Shown here piece by piece: positions 1 to 6,449 of a DNA stretch of 14,067 bases; the first letter of the stretch is position 1; each line of letters opens with the position of its first letter. The position numbers were made by a program, and so were the translations under genes. The stretch lies in contig QLUC01000037.1 in the NCBI GenBank assembly GCA_018725275.1, positions 1 to 14,067 on the forward strand, given 5' to 3'. The notes beneath the pieces are model-generated. The model ran no database searches, was not told the origin of the DNA, and saw only the letters and a list, made by a program, of their open reading frames with translations. The stretch comes from Bacillota bacterium (GTDB lineage Bacteria > Bacillota > UBA994).

Positions 1-748
1 CCCTGGGTTGGTAGTGACGACCGGTAAGGGCACCGACTTGCTCCATGATGTCCGCAACTATTTTTGGCGTGGCGTCATAGTACCTGTTGCTTGCTTCGCG
101 CCCTTGGAAATAGATGTCAGGGTTTTGGGCGCGACGGCGAAAGTCGCGCCCGGCATCCATGTCGACAAGATTTTTCATGCTCGCGTAATCGATTTCCTCA
201 ATTTTTTGTATTTCGTGCGAGGTGCGGAATCCATCGAAGAAATGCAAAAATGGCACCTTGGTCTTTAGTGTCGCCAAATGAGCCACTAAGGACAAATCCA
301 TGACTTCTTGTACTGAAGCTGCGGCAATCATGGCGAACCCGGTTTGCCTTGTAGCCATCACATCAGAATGGTCGCCGAAGATGGACAAGGCGTGGGTTGC
401 CAGAGCACGGGCGGACACATGAAAGACGGTCGGCCAAAGCTCTCCAGCTATTTTGTACATATTGGGAATCATCAACAAGAGCCCTTGCGAGGCCGTAAAT
501 GTGGTCGTCAATGCCCCTGCCGCCAAAGCGCCGTGGACGGCTCCAGCCGCCCCGGCTTCAGATTGCAGTTCAGTCACGCGCAGGGTCTGCCCCCACATGT
601 TCTGACGACCATAGGCGGACCACTCGTCTGCGACCTCCCCCATGTTTGAGGAAGGAGTGATTGGATATATGGCCGCAACATCGCTAAAAGCATAGGCTAC
701 GTGGGCGGCAGCAGTATTGCCATCGATGGTGACTTTGTTTCTAGGCAT
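1..748 (-). CDS. nifJ: Pyruvate:ferredoxin (flavodoxin) oxidoreductase, N-terminal part (runs off left edge)
   Basis: Reading the minus strand from ATG at 748 gives about 249 uninterrupted codons to the window edge. The start MPRNKVTIDGNTAAAHVAYA and the YPITPSS motif are typical of single-chain NifJ/PFOR. The residues known to hold pyruvate and TPP in Desulfovibrio africanus PFOR fall at the same numbers: Thr31 in YPITP, Glu64 in TELQSE and Arg114 in HVSAR. The LSIFGDHSDVMATRQTGFA loop follows. The visible part is domain I plus the beginning of domain II; the full family is about 1170-1200 residues, so most of the gene lies outside. The enzyme makes acetyl-CoA, CO2 and reduced ferredoxin from pyruvate and CoA in the cytoplasm. 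An AAAGGA ribosome site sits about 10 nt before the ATG. The gene has its own promoter and is not obviously co-transcribed with leuS, whose stop is 94 nt upstream. Identity is very secure; C-terminal completeness cannot be judged. Confidence 0.95.
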   Translation of the reverse strand, partial: MPRNKVTIDGNTAAAHVAYAFSDVAAIYPITPSSNMGEVADEWSAYGRQNMWGQTLRVTELQSEAGAAGAVHGALAAGALTTTFTASQGLLLMIPNMYKIAGELWPTVFHVSARALATHALSIFGDHSDVMATRQTGFAMIAAASVQEVMDLSLVAHLATLKTKVPFLHFFDGFRTSHEIQKIEEIDYASMKNLVDMDAGRDFRRRAQNPDIYFQGREASNRYYDATPKIVADIMEQVGALTGRHYQPR

Positions 749-782
749 AGTATTTTGTCGTCCTTTCTTATAGACATGATAA

Positions 783-811
783 TGTATACAGTATACTACA
801 ACCTGAAACAA
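783..811 (-). promoter_or_regulatory. Putative nifJ promoter
   Basis: On the minus strand TTGTTT (806-811) and TATACA (783-788) are separated by 17 nt and lie about 35 nt before the nifJ ATG. The -35 box matches only half of the consensus, so this would be a weak or activated promoter. A shifted -10, TATACT (790-795), is also possible. No convincing leuS terminator is visible between 749 and 842, so some read-through into nifJ is possible. Confidence 0.45.
784..796. promoter_or_regulatory. Perfect 13-bp palindrome over the nifJ -10 region (candidate operator)
   Basis: GTATAC-A-GTATAC is a perfect inverted repeat with one central base, and it covers the likely -10 element of nifJ. A dimeric repressor could bind here and block the promoter. 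The motif does not match any operator family I can name with confidence, and its TA-rich composition overlaps what a -10 box would give anyway. Confidence 0.35.
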
Positions 812-842
812 AAATCTTCCCCTTTCTCCGAAACCAGTAATT

Positions 843-3296
843 TTAACTTAGGACAATGTTTACTAGGCTTCCTTTTACCACAATTATCTTGCGCACGGTA
901 GAATTGACCAAGAAGGGCAGGACCTTTTCTGCCTGCAAGGCGAGGGCCTTGACGGCCTCTTCATTGGCATCGCTTTCCACCTCAATCTTATCGCGCAGGC
1001 GACCGTTCACTTGCACCGCCAACTGGATTCTGTCCCTGCTCAAGGCTTTCGGGTCATGCTGGGGCCATGTTTCAGAGTGAACAGAATTAGAGTGACCTAG
1101 AGTAGCCCAAAGTTCCTCTGCCAAGTGGGGGGCAAAGGGAGCGAGCAAGCGAACAAAGTCTTCAGTCACTTGCCGTACGAGAATTCCATTTTTTGTGGGA
1201 GCCTCTAGATCGTATCGATTGAGGGCATTGGTCAGTTCCATGAGTTTCGAAACACAGGTGTTAAAGCCAAAGTCAAGAACATCTTGAGTAATACCATGAA
1301 TGGCACGATGCAAAACATAATTTAGCTCTTGCTCGGCCCCCCCCATAGATTCTCCAGCATGGTTCATCCCTTCTATCGCTCGCTCAATCACACGCTCTAC
1401 CCTCTCCACGTAACGGGCGGTAGCTTTAATGCCATCGTCGCTCCACGGACCGCCTTCAAGATAGTTAAAGCCAAATAGTAGGTAGAGCCGAAAAACATCC
1501 GCGCCGTACTTATCGATATAAGCGTCAGGAGAAACCACATTGCCTTTAGATTTACTCATTTTTTCGCCATCTGCGCCCAGGATAATCCCTTGATGCACAA
1601 GGGATTTGAAGGGTTCGCCGAAGTTTACGTATCCCATGTCCTTCAGCGCTTTAACTATAAAACGTGCGTACAACAAGTGCATGACCGCATGCTCCGGTCC
1701 TCCAACATACATGTCCACCGGCAGTAATCTGTTTATCCAATCAATATCCCACGGCTGGTCATTGTTTTTGTTGTCCGGGTAACGCAAAAAGTACCAGGAG
1801 GAATCAACAAAAGTGTCTAGGGTATCCGTCTCCCGCTTGGCCTGTTTGTGGCATTTAGGGCATGGTACATTGACAAATTCCGCCGACTTTGCCAGTGGAG
1901 ACTGACCATCGGGGGTGAAGTCAACATTGTAGGGCAACAAGACTGGGAGATCGCTTGCAGGGACAGGAACTACCCCGCAATCATCGCAGTAAATAATGGG
2001 TATTGGTGCGCCCCAGTATCTTTGGCGCGACACGAGCCAATCACGCAGCCGATAGGTAGTGGTAAAATGGGCGTTGCCATTCTGGGAGTGCAGGTGTTCC
2101 ACTATCGCTATTCTCGCTTGTTCAGAGGTGAGACCGTCGAAAGCACTACTGCCCACTACCATACCATCGGCCACAAAAGGCAGGCTATCAGCACAACCAT
2201 CCTTCCCCTGTACTACCCTGACTATCGGTAGTTGGTATTTTGTAGCAAAATCATAATCCCTGGCATCGTGGCCAGGTACAGCCATAACCGCCCCGGTACC
2301 ATAGGTAGCGAGAACATAATCGGCAATCCAGATGGCAATTCTTTCTCCTGTAGCAGGATGGTAGGCGTAGGAGCCGGTAAAGACGCCAGTCTTCTCCTTA
2401 GTAGTGGCTAGGCGGTCTATTTCGCTCTGCTTTTTAGTTTGCTCTTGGTAGTTTGCCACTTGCTCGCCAAAAGGCTCCCTAACCACCGCGTTAACGAGAG
2501 GATGCTCGGGGGCCAGTACCAAGTAGGTACAACCAAACAACGTGTCGGCGCGCGTGGTAAACACTTCGATTGTCCCCGCCTGATGCTCGAGAGGGAAAAT
2601 GATCGTCGCTCCGGTGCTCTTGCCGATCCAGTTTTTTTGCATGGCCTTAGTTTTCTCGGGCCAATTTATTTCCTCATGTCCCGTCAAAAGATCATCGGCG
2701 TAGGCTGTAATCTTGAAGAACCACTGTGTTAGGTTGCGCTTGGTGACTTCCGCATTGCACCTTTCACATGCGCCATGTTCTACCTGTTCGTTGGCCAAGG
2801 AAGTGTTACAGCTAGGACACCAGTTGACAGGAGCCTCTTTTCGGTAGGCTAGGCCATGCTCATGCAGCTTCAGAAACAACCACTGTGTCCACCTGTAATA
2901 TGATGGCAGACAGGTCACTACCTCGTGGTCCCAATCGAAAGTCCCACCCATGGTACGAAGTTGTTCACGCATGGTCGCGATGTTGGCCATGGTCGAGTCC
3001 AGAGGATGGATGCCCGTCTTAATGGCATAATTCTCGGCAGGCAGGCCAAAGGCGTCAAAACCCATAGGGTGGAAGACGGAGTGGCCTTGCATGCGTTTTA
3101 CCCTCGCCCAAGAATCGGTGAGGCCAAAATTCCACCAATGACCCACATGGAGCTTGGCTCCGGACGGGTAAGAAAACATCTCCAAGCAGTAAAGTTTGTT
3201 ATCAATATTATCGCGGTTAAATTTGTAGATGCCGTTCTTATCCCATCCCTCTTGCCATTTAGTGTCGGTGTGCTTGCCGTACTTCAATGTCCTCAT
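843..3296 (-). CDS. leuS: Leucyl-tRNA synthetase (LeuRS)
   Basis: Class I aminoacyl-tRNA synthetase that charges tRNA-Leu; 817 codons, normal for bacteria (about 800-870). Visible landmarks in order: HIGH-type HVGH at 50-53, zinc-site pairs CPSC (160-163) and CERC (177-180), editing domain with TTRADTLFG (248-256) and GTGAVMAVPGHDARDYDFA (333-351), a second cysteine pair set CDDC (437-440) and CPKC (479-482), and KMSKS at 579-583, then the anticodon-binding and C-terminal domains. The gene has its own promoter and leucine T-box leader. The start is uncertain. At the ATG at 3296 the AAGGG ribosome site directly abuts the start codon. A TTG at 3287, three codons in, has AAGGG 9 nt upstream and gives the more typical N-terminus MKYGKHTDTKWQ. 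A harmless G8 run lies at 1337-1344. Confidence 0.97.
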   Translation of the reverse strand: MRTLKYGKHTDTKWQEGWDKNGIYKFNRDNIDNKLYCLEMFSYPSGAKLHVGHWWNFGLTDSWARVKRMQGHSVFHPMGFDAFGLPAENYAIKTGIHPLDSTMANIATMREQLRTMGGTFDWDHEVVTCLPSYYRWTQWLFLKLHEHGLAYRKEAPVNWCPSCNTSLANEQVEHGACERCNAEVTKRNLTQWFFKITAYADDLLTGHEEINWPEKTKAMQKNWIGKSTGATIIFPLEHQAGTIEVFTTRADTLFGCTYLVLAPEHPLVNAVVREPFGEQVANYQEQTKKQSEIDRLATTKEKTGVFTGSYAYHPATGERIAIWIADYVLATYGTGAVMAVPGHDARDYDFATKYQLPIVRVVQGKDGCADSLPFVADGMVVGSSAFDGLTSEQARIAIVEHLHSQNGNAHFTTTYRLRDWLVSRQRYWGAPIPIIYCDDCGVVPVPASDLPVLLPYNVDFTPDGQSPLAKSAEFVNVPCPKCHKQAKRETDTLDTFVDSSWYFLRYPDNKNNDQPWDIDWINRLLPVDMYVGGPEHAVMHLLYARFIVKALKDMGYVNFGEPFKSLVHQGIILGADGEKMSKSKGNVVSPDAYIDKYGADVFRLYLLFGFNYLEGGPWSDDGIKATARYVERVERVIERAIEGMNHAGESMGGAEQELNYVLHRAIHGITQDVLDFGFNTCVSKLMELTNALNRYDLEAPTKNGILVRQVTEDFVRLLAPFAPHLAEELWATLGHSNSVHSETWPQHDPKALSRDRIQLAVQVNGRLRDKIEVESDANEEAVKALALQAEKVLPFLVNSTVRKIIVVKGSLVNIVLS

Positions 3297-3305
3297 CCCT
3301 TCATA

Positions 3306-3346
3306 TAAAAATAAGGTCCTTCGTCCCAGTAAAGAGACGAAAGACC
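3306..3346 (-). terminator. Rho-independent terminator of the leuS T-box
   Basis: On the minus strand a 13-bp stem is formed by GGTCTTTCGTCTC (3334-3346) and GGGACGAAGGACC (3315-3327), with two G-U pairs and a 6-nt loop. It is followed by TTATTTTT. It lies just before the leuS start and is the regulated terminator of the T-box. Confidence 0.92.
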
Positions 3347-3514
3347 CTGCTTCCGCGGTACCACTCTAATTGACGCCTCAGCGCCCACTATGGGCAGATA
3401 ACGGTGCGACCCGGTGCCAACTCCGAGGTGAGATGCGAGGTCGAGCACCACTGTCTCTCACCAAACGACAGCTCTCTTTTATGCCCTAGCCAGCAATTCC
3501 TCTTCATCGTTGTT
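3306..3514 (-). promoter_or_regulatory. Leucine T-box riboswitch leader of leuS
   Basis: The leader RNA contains the T-box core AGAGTGGTACCGCG (3354-3367, read on minus) against the family consensus AGGGTGGNACCGCG. Stem I begins near GATGAAGAGGA and carries AG-bulge/distal-loop-like sequences (AGAGAGCTGTC and GGTGAGAGACAG). The 3' arm of Stem I (about 3425-3445) holds several CTC triplets, including one in GACCTCGCATC at 3437-3439. CTC is a leucine codon, in keeping with a specifier for tRNA-Leu, but I cannot fix which triplet is the specifier. The T-box is followed by a strong terminator, so uncharged tRNA-Leu should relieve termination and raise LeuRS synthesis. Confidence 0.93.
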
Positions 3515-3520
3515 GTTAGA

Positions 3521-3549
3521 ATAGTAGCACGTACCTCAGTCGCTGTCAA
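3521..3549 (-). promoter_or_regulatory. leuS promoter
   Basis: Perfect -35 TTGACA (3544-3549) and -10 TACTAT (3521-3526), separated by exactly 17 nt on the minus strand. Transcription should start near 3514, just before the T-box Stem I. The promoter begins only 14 nt past the stop codon of the ferredoxin gene, and no separate terminator for the upstream operon is seen, so the T-box terminator may also catch read-through. Confidence 0.85.
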
Positions 3550-3562
3550 CTCGCCACGCAGA

Positions 3563-3757
3563 CTAGTTGTTGTCGAGCGATAGGGCGTCCTTAGGACAGG
3601 CCACAACGCATAGGCCGCAACCTTTGCAGCGGGCTTCATTCACTTCTACCTTCTTAGATTTAGGACAGAAAGCGATGACATTGGCCTCAGGGCAAACAAA
3701 TATACACATTTTACAGCCGATGCACTTCTCTTTGTCAAGTTTTATTGCGACATACAT
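3563..3757 (-). CDS. porD: 2[4Fe-4S] ferredoxin-type delta subunit of a 2-oxoacid:ferredoxin oxidoreductase
   Basis: A 64-residue protein with two classical cluster motifs: Cys12-x2-Cys15-x2-Cys18-x3-Cys22-Pro and Cys44-x2-Cys47-x2-Cys50-x3-Cys54-Pro. This is the standard layout of the delta subunit that carries electrons from the TPP/Fe-S core of multi-subunit 2-oxoacid oxidoreductases to soluble ferredoxin. An additional Cys31 lies between the two motifs. It is the last gene of the operon, 14 nt after the gamma gene. Its ribosome site is an unusual AGGGGGGGG run (C8 on plus, 3765-3772) that begins with the last base of the gamma stop codon. Subunit assignment rests on context and the motif pattern; a free ferredoxin is the alternative. 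Confidence 0.88.
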   Translation of the reverse strand: MYVAIKLDKEKCIGCKMCIFVCPEANVIAFCPKSKKVEVNEARCKGCGLCVVACPKDALSLDNN

Positions 3758-3771
3758 GGTGTAGCCCCCCC

Positions 3772-4458
3772 CTAGGCGCTGGCCGCGCGCGAAATCAAAA
3801 ATTCATGCACAGCTTGGCGGCCTCTATCGACAATTTCCATATTCTTTTCTACCAACTGTTCTAGCTTCCCGAACTTGCTCTTGACGACATCGTCAAGGGC
3901 CGCGGTAGTGGCCGAGGCCACGAACTTTCCGCCACCGAAACGCTCGGCGATGGAATCACTGATAGCGCTAGTCGTGACCAAATTAGGTGAAACAGCCATC
4001 AATCCACCGAGCATGGCGACATTCGTAGATAACTCGGTTCCCGCTACTTCAAGGGCAACCTTAGTGGCAGGTACGTAGAAGATCCGGGCCTGTAATGCGG
4101 CGAGCTTGGATTTTTCCTCTTCACTTAACGGAAGGATTTCGTCAGAGTTGATGAGCATTATCCCCCCAGGTTGGAGTCCGTCAAAAAATGGCATGGTGTA
4201 ACATTTGCCCATGGTGATGACATGAGGATGGAAAATCATGATGATGTTAGGGAATAGTACCTCGCCACGCTCATAAATGGGCTCATCAGAGATACGCACA
4301 TAGCTTTCAGCTGGCGCAAGACGCTTTTCAGCGCCGAAAAATGGATTGACGATGCTAATCAAACCATCGCGCGTTGCGGCAGCTCCTAGGATATGCGCTG
4401 CCGTCACAACGCCCTGGCCACCTAAACCAGACATGCGGATGTTTACTTTCGTAGTCAC
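3772..4458 (-). CDS. porG: 2-oxoacid:ferredoxin oxidoreductase, gamma subunit
   Basis: A 228-residue protein of the POR/KOR gamma family. The N-terminal MSGLGGQGVVTAA (residues 9-21) is the glycine-rich signature, followed by a segment with FFGAEKRLAPAESYVRIS, as in gamma subunits of pyruvate- and ketoisovalerate-type enzymes. The gamma chain corresponds to domain II of PFOR and helps bind CoA in the complex. The start is GTG at 4458, with GGAGG about 10 nt upstream; the G of the preceding beta stop codon TAG is the first base of this GTG, so the two genes are translationally coupled. Naming varies in the literature (porC, porG, korC). The exact 2-oxoacid substrate cannot be read from this chain. 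Confidence 0.9.
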   Translation of the reverse strand: MTTKVNIRMSGLGGQGVVTAAHILGAAATRDGLISIVNPFFGAEKRLAPAESYVRISDEPIYERGEVLFPNIIMIFHPHVITMGKCYTMPFFDGLQPGGIMLINSDEILPLSEEEKSKLAALQARIFYVPATKVALEVAGTELSTNVAMLGGLMAVSPNLVTTSAISDSIAERFGGGKFVASATTAALDDVVKSKFGKLEQLVEKNMEIVDRGRQAVHEFLISRAASA

Positions 4459-5315
4459 TACTTGCTCACCTCCTCGAGCCTGTTGAGGGCCTCTTGCGCC
4501 TCAGCTGTGATGTATTCACGCGGTTTAAACACGCCATCCTTCTCGAGACCTTTCAGGCGATTAACGGTCTCATTGTTTTTAAATTTGTAATTTGTCGGGC
4601 AAGGGGTCATAATCTGCACATAGGTGGGACCAACATGCCGCGCTAAGATAATGGCCCGTTTAAGCATTTTCTCCAATTTCCTGGGTTGGGCTGGGGTGCC
4701 GACTGCTACGTACACGCAACCAGCTTCCCGCGCTAATTCTGGCATGGATATTTTTGGGAAGTTCTTGCCCTTAGGCGCCATGTAGAGCACGGTGCCCTGC
4801 TGGGACATGCCACTTTCTTGACCGCCGGTATTGGCGTACGCTTCGTTGTCCAGCATGATGGTGGTGATGTTCTCCCGACGGAACCACGAATGCATAACCA
4901 TGTCCAAACCGATGTCCGCCGTCGCACCGTCCCCGGCAACTACAATGACATCTTTGTCCTTATCCGGAAACCGTAATTTTAAAGCTCTCTTCAACCCGGA
5001 GGCAACAGAGTTTTGGTTGCCGAACAAGGAGTGAATGTTTTGCACCGCGGCCTGCGGGAACACCAGACTGCTGCAACCGGTTGAACCAACTACAATAGTA
5101 TCTTCCGGAGCAGGCAGTGAAGCCAAGAAGATGCGCAGGGCAAGAGCTAGACCGCAACCCGCACACAGAGGGTGTTCCTCCAGCAATTCTTTAAAAGTGC
5201 CCAGTTCGGCAACGCCGACGTCACGGCCGTAGGGACCATTATCAACTAGTTCCCGGTACTCTGCTGGGATTATATCAGCAAAGGCGGGGGACATCTTTAG
5301 AATATTCTTGGTCAC
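4458..5315 (-). CDS. porB: 2-oxoacid:ferredoxin oxidoreductase, beta (TPP-binding) subunit
   Basis: Catalytic TPP-binding chain, 285 residues from the preferred start. It shows HPLCAGCG with two cysteines (51 and 54), Cys81 in STGCSS, the TPP/Mg motif GDGATADIG through LDNEAYANTGGQ (about 128-166), and Cys239 in TPCPTN. These four cysteines are the expected ligands of the single [4Fe-4S] cluster of this subunit. The PCPT signature near the C-terminus is more like pyruvate/ketoisovalerate enzymes than 2-oxoglutarate enzymes. A longer reading begins at GTG 5324, but there AGGAG directly touches the start. The GTG at 5315 has AGGAGG 8 nt upstream and forms a GTGA overlap with the alpha stop, so it is chosen. 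The family makes an acyl-CoA, CO2 and reduced ferredoxin; the substrate is inferred, not proven. Confidence 0.92.
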   Translation of the reverse strand: MTKNILKMSPAFADIIPAEYRELVDNGPYGRDVGVAELGTFKELLEEHPLCAGCGLALALRIFLASLPAPEDTIVVGSTGCSSLVFPQAAVQNIHSLFGNQNSVASGLKRALKLRFPDKDKDVIVVAGDGATADIGLDMVMHSWFRRENITTIMLDNEAYANTGGQESGMSQQGTVLYMAPKGKNFPKISMPELAREAGCVYVAVGTPAQPRKLEKMLKRAIILARHVGPTYVQIMTPCPTNYKFKNNETVNRLKGLEKDGVFKPREYITAEAQEALNRLEEVSK

Positions 5316-6448
5316 GCTTGGCACCTCCTGATCTCTGCCAAAATGGACTGCGTAGGCATGGTCATGCCACCAAAGACTCGCGGAGCACCGACAACTTTAT
5401 CATTGTCTGGAATGATACTCTTTATCTCTTTTGCCAGCCAGCCAACACGGTTAAATTCCGGCACAATCACCGCTTTAGCGTTTTTGGTGAGGGCGCGAAT
5501 TTCTTCCGTGGGGAAAGGCCTGATACATTTTATTTTCACTAAACCGACATTGAGGCCTTCTTGTTTGGCTTGGGCGACGGCCTCCCTGGCGATGGAAACT
5601 GCTGTGCCTGAGGTGATAATCAAGATGTCGGCATCCGCATTTTCGACTTCAAGCAAGCCTCCGAGGTAACTGGAAATAGATGGGCGAGCCCGCTCTGCCG
5701 CAGCCATAACTTCCTGTTGCCAGGAGGCATGGGCCGCATAACTGACGTAGTTGCTCTTCATGACAAATGGGTCGCGCATCTGTCGGAAAGGTACGTTTTC
5801 CATATCCATGACCGGCACGGGAGCGCTGTACGCATTATACGGTGGTAGCTTGATGTCTACTGGTGCTACCTTGACATTTTCACGGGTGTGGGTGACAAAA
5901 AAGCCGTCCGCAAAAACACCCACTGGAATGTGCACTTCGGTCTGTTCGGCGATGGGAAAGGCTTTGAGGAGGTAATCATACAGGTCTTGGGCGTTTTCGG
6001 CGTGGAGCATGATCATTCCTGTGTCTAGGAGGTAGGACATCTCGATCGTGTCGGGCTGAATGGTCAAGGGAGAGTTAACGCCACGCGTCATAAACGCGCA
6101 AACTATTGGTAATCTCGCCCCGGACCAAGTAGAGAACAGTTCGAATGCCCTTAGCGTTCCCGGTCCCCCGGTCGCAGTGAAAACTCTAACTCCACCCATG
6201 GACGCGCCTGCCACCGCAGACATGACGGCAAACTCGTTTTCACCCCGGAAATATTCGCGGATGTACCCTTCCTTAAAGATGTCACCCACGAGGTGCATGC
6301 TTTCAGATTGAGGGGTAATCGGGTAGGAGATGGCCATGTCCACGTTGGCACGCCTGACGGCTTCGCGCACGGCCTCACTGCCGGTGATAAACACTTGCTC
6401 ACGTGGGGCTTCAAAAAATAGATGTTCCGGACTAACTACCTTCTGCAA
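5312..6448 (-). CDS. porA: 2-oxoacid:ferredoxin oxidoreductase, alpha subunit (pyruvate-like, divergent loop)
   Basis: A 378-residue alpha chain with the domain I signature SYPITPQSE (41-49) and a C-terminal domain with ILIITSGTAVSIAREA and RPFPTEEIR, typical of PorA/KorA. By alignment by eye with NifJ, the catalytic Thr31, Glu64 and Arg114 correspond to Thr45, Glu72 and Arg122 here, so 2-oxoacid chemistry is probably kept. The following loop differs: the usual GDHSD or DDQTD is replaced by QPDTIE (131-136), so the substrate may not be plain pyruvate. The start is a TTG one base after the upstream stop codon. Its only visible ribosome site is a G8 run inside the end of the preceding gene, 8 nt away. 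It overlaps the beta start by 4 bases (GTGA). Confidence 0.92.
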   Translation of the reverse strand: MQKVVSPEHLFFEAPREQVFITGSEAVREAVRRANVDMAISYPITPQSESMHLVGDIFKEGYIREYFRGENEFAVMSAVAGASMGGVRVFTATGGPGTLRAFELFSTWSGARLPIVCAFMTRGVNSPLTIQPDTIEMSYLLDTGMIMLHAENAQDLYDYLLKAFPIAEQTEVHIPVGVFADGFFVTHTRENVKVAPVDIKLPPYNAYSAPVPVMDMENVPFRQMRDPFVMKSNYVSYAAHASWQQEVMAAAERARPSISSYLGGLLEVENADADILIITSGTAVSIAREAVAQAKQEGLNVGLVKIKCIRPFPTEEIRALTKNAKAVIVPEFNRVGWLAKEIKSIIPDNDKVVGAPRVFGGMTMPTQSILAEIRRCQA

Positions 6449-6449
6449 T

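Noticed and set aside
1337..1344. G8 run inside leuS, considered as a phase-variation tract
   Set aside because: It encodes glycines in a continuous conserved enzyme. Similar runs recur in the window (also C7 at 9756-9762 in ppdK), so this looks like general base use in an essential gene.
2925..3308. 127-codon plus-strand frame
   Set aside because: It lies antisense within leuS, where the minus-strand product is unmistakable; composition is that of a reverse shadow.
3388..3639. 83-codon minus frame over the leuS leader
   Set aside because: It covers the T-box RNA and the end of the ferredoxin gene in a different frame; explained by those features.
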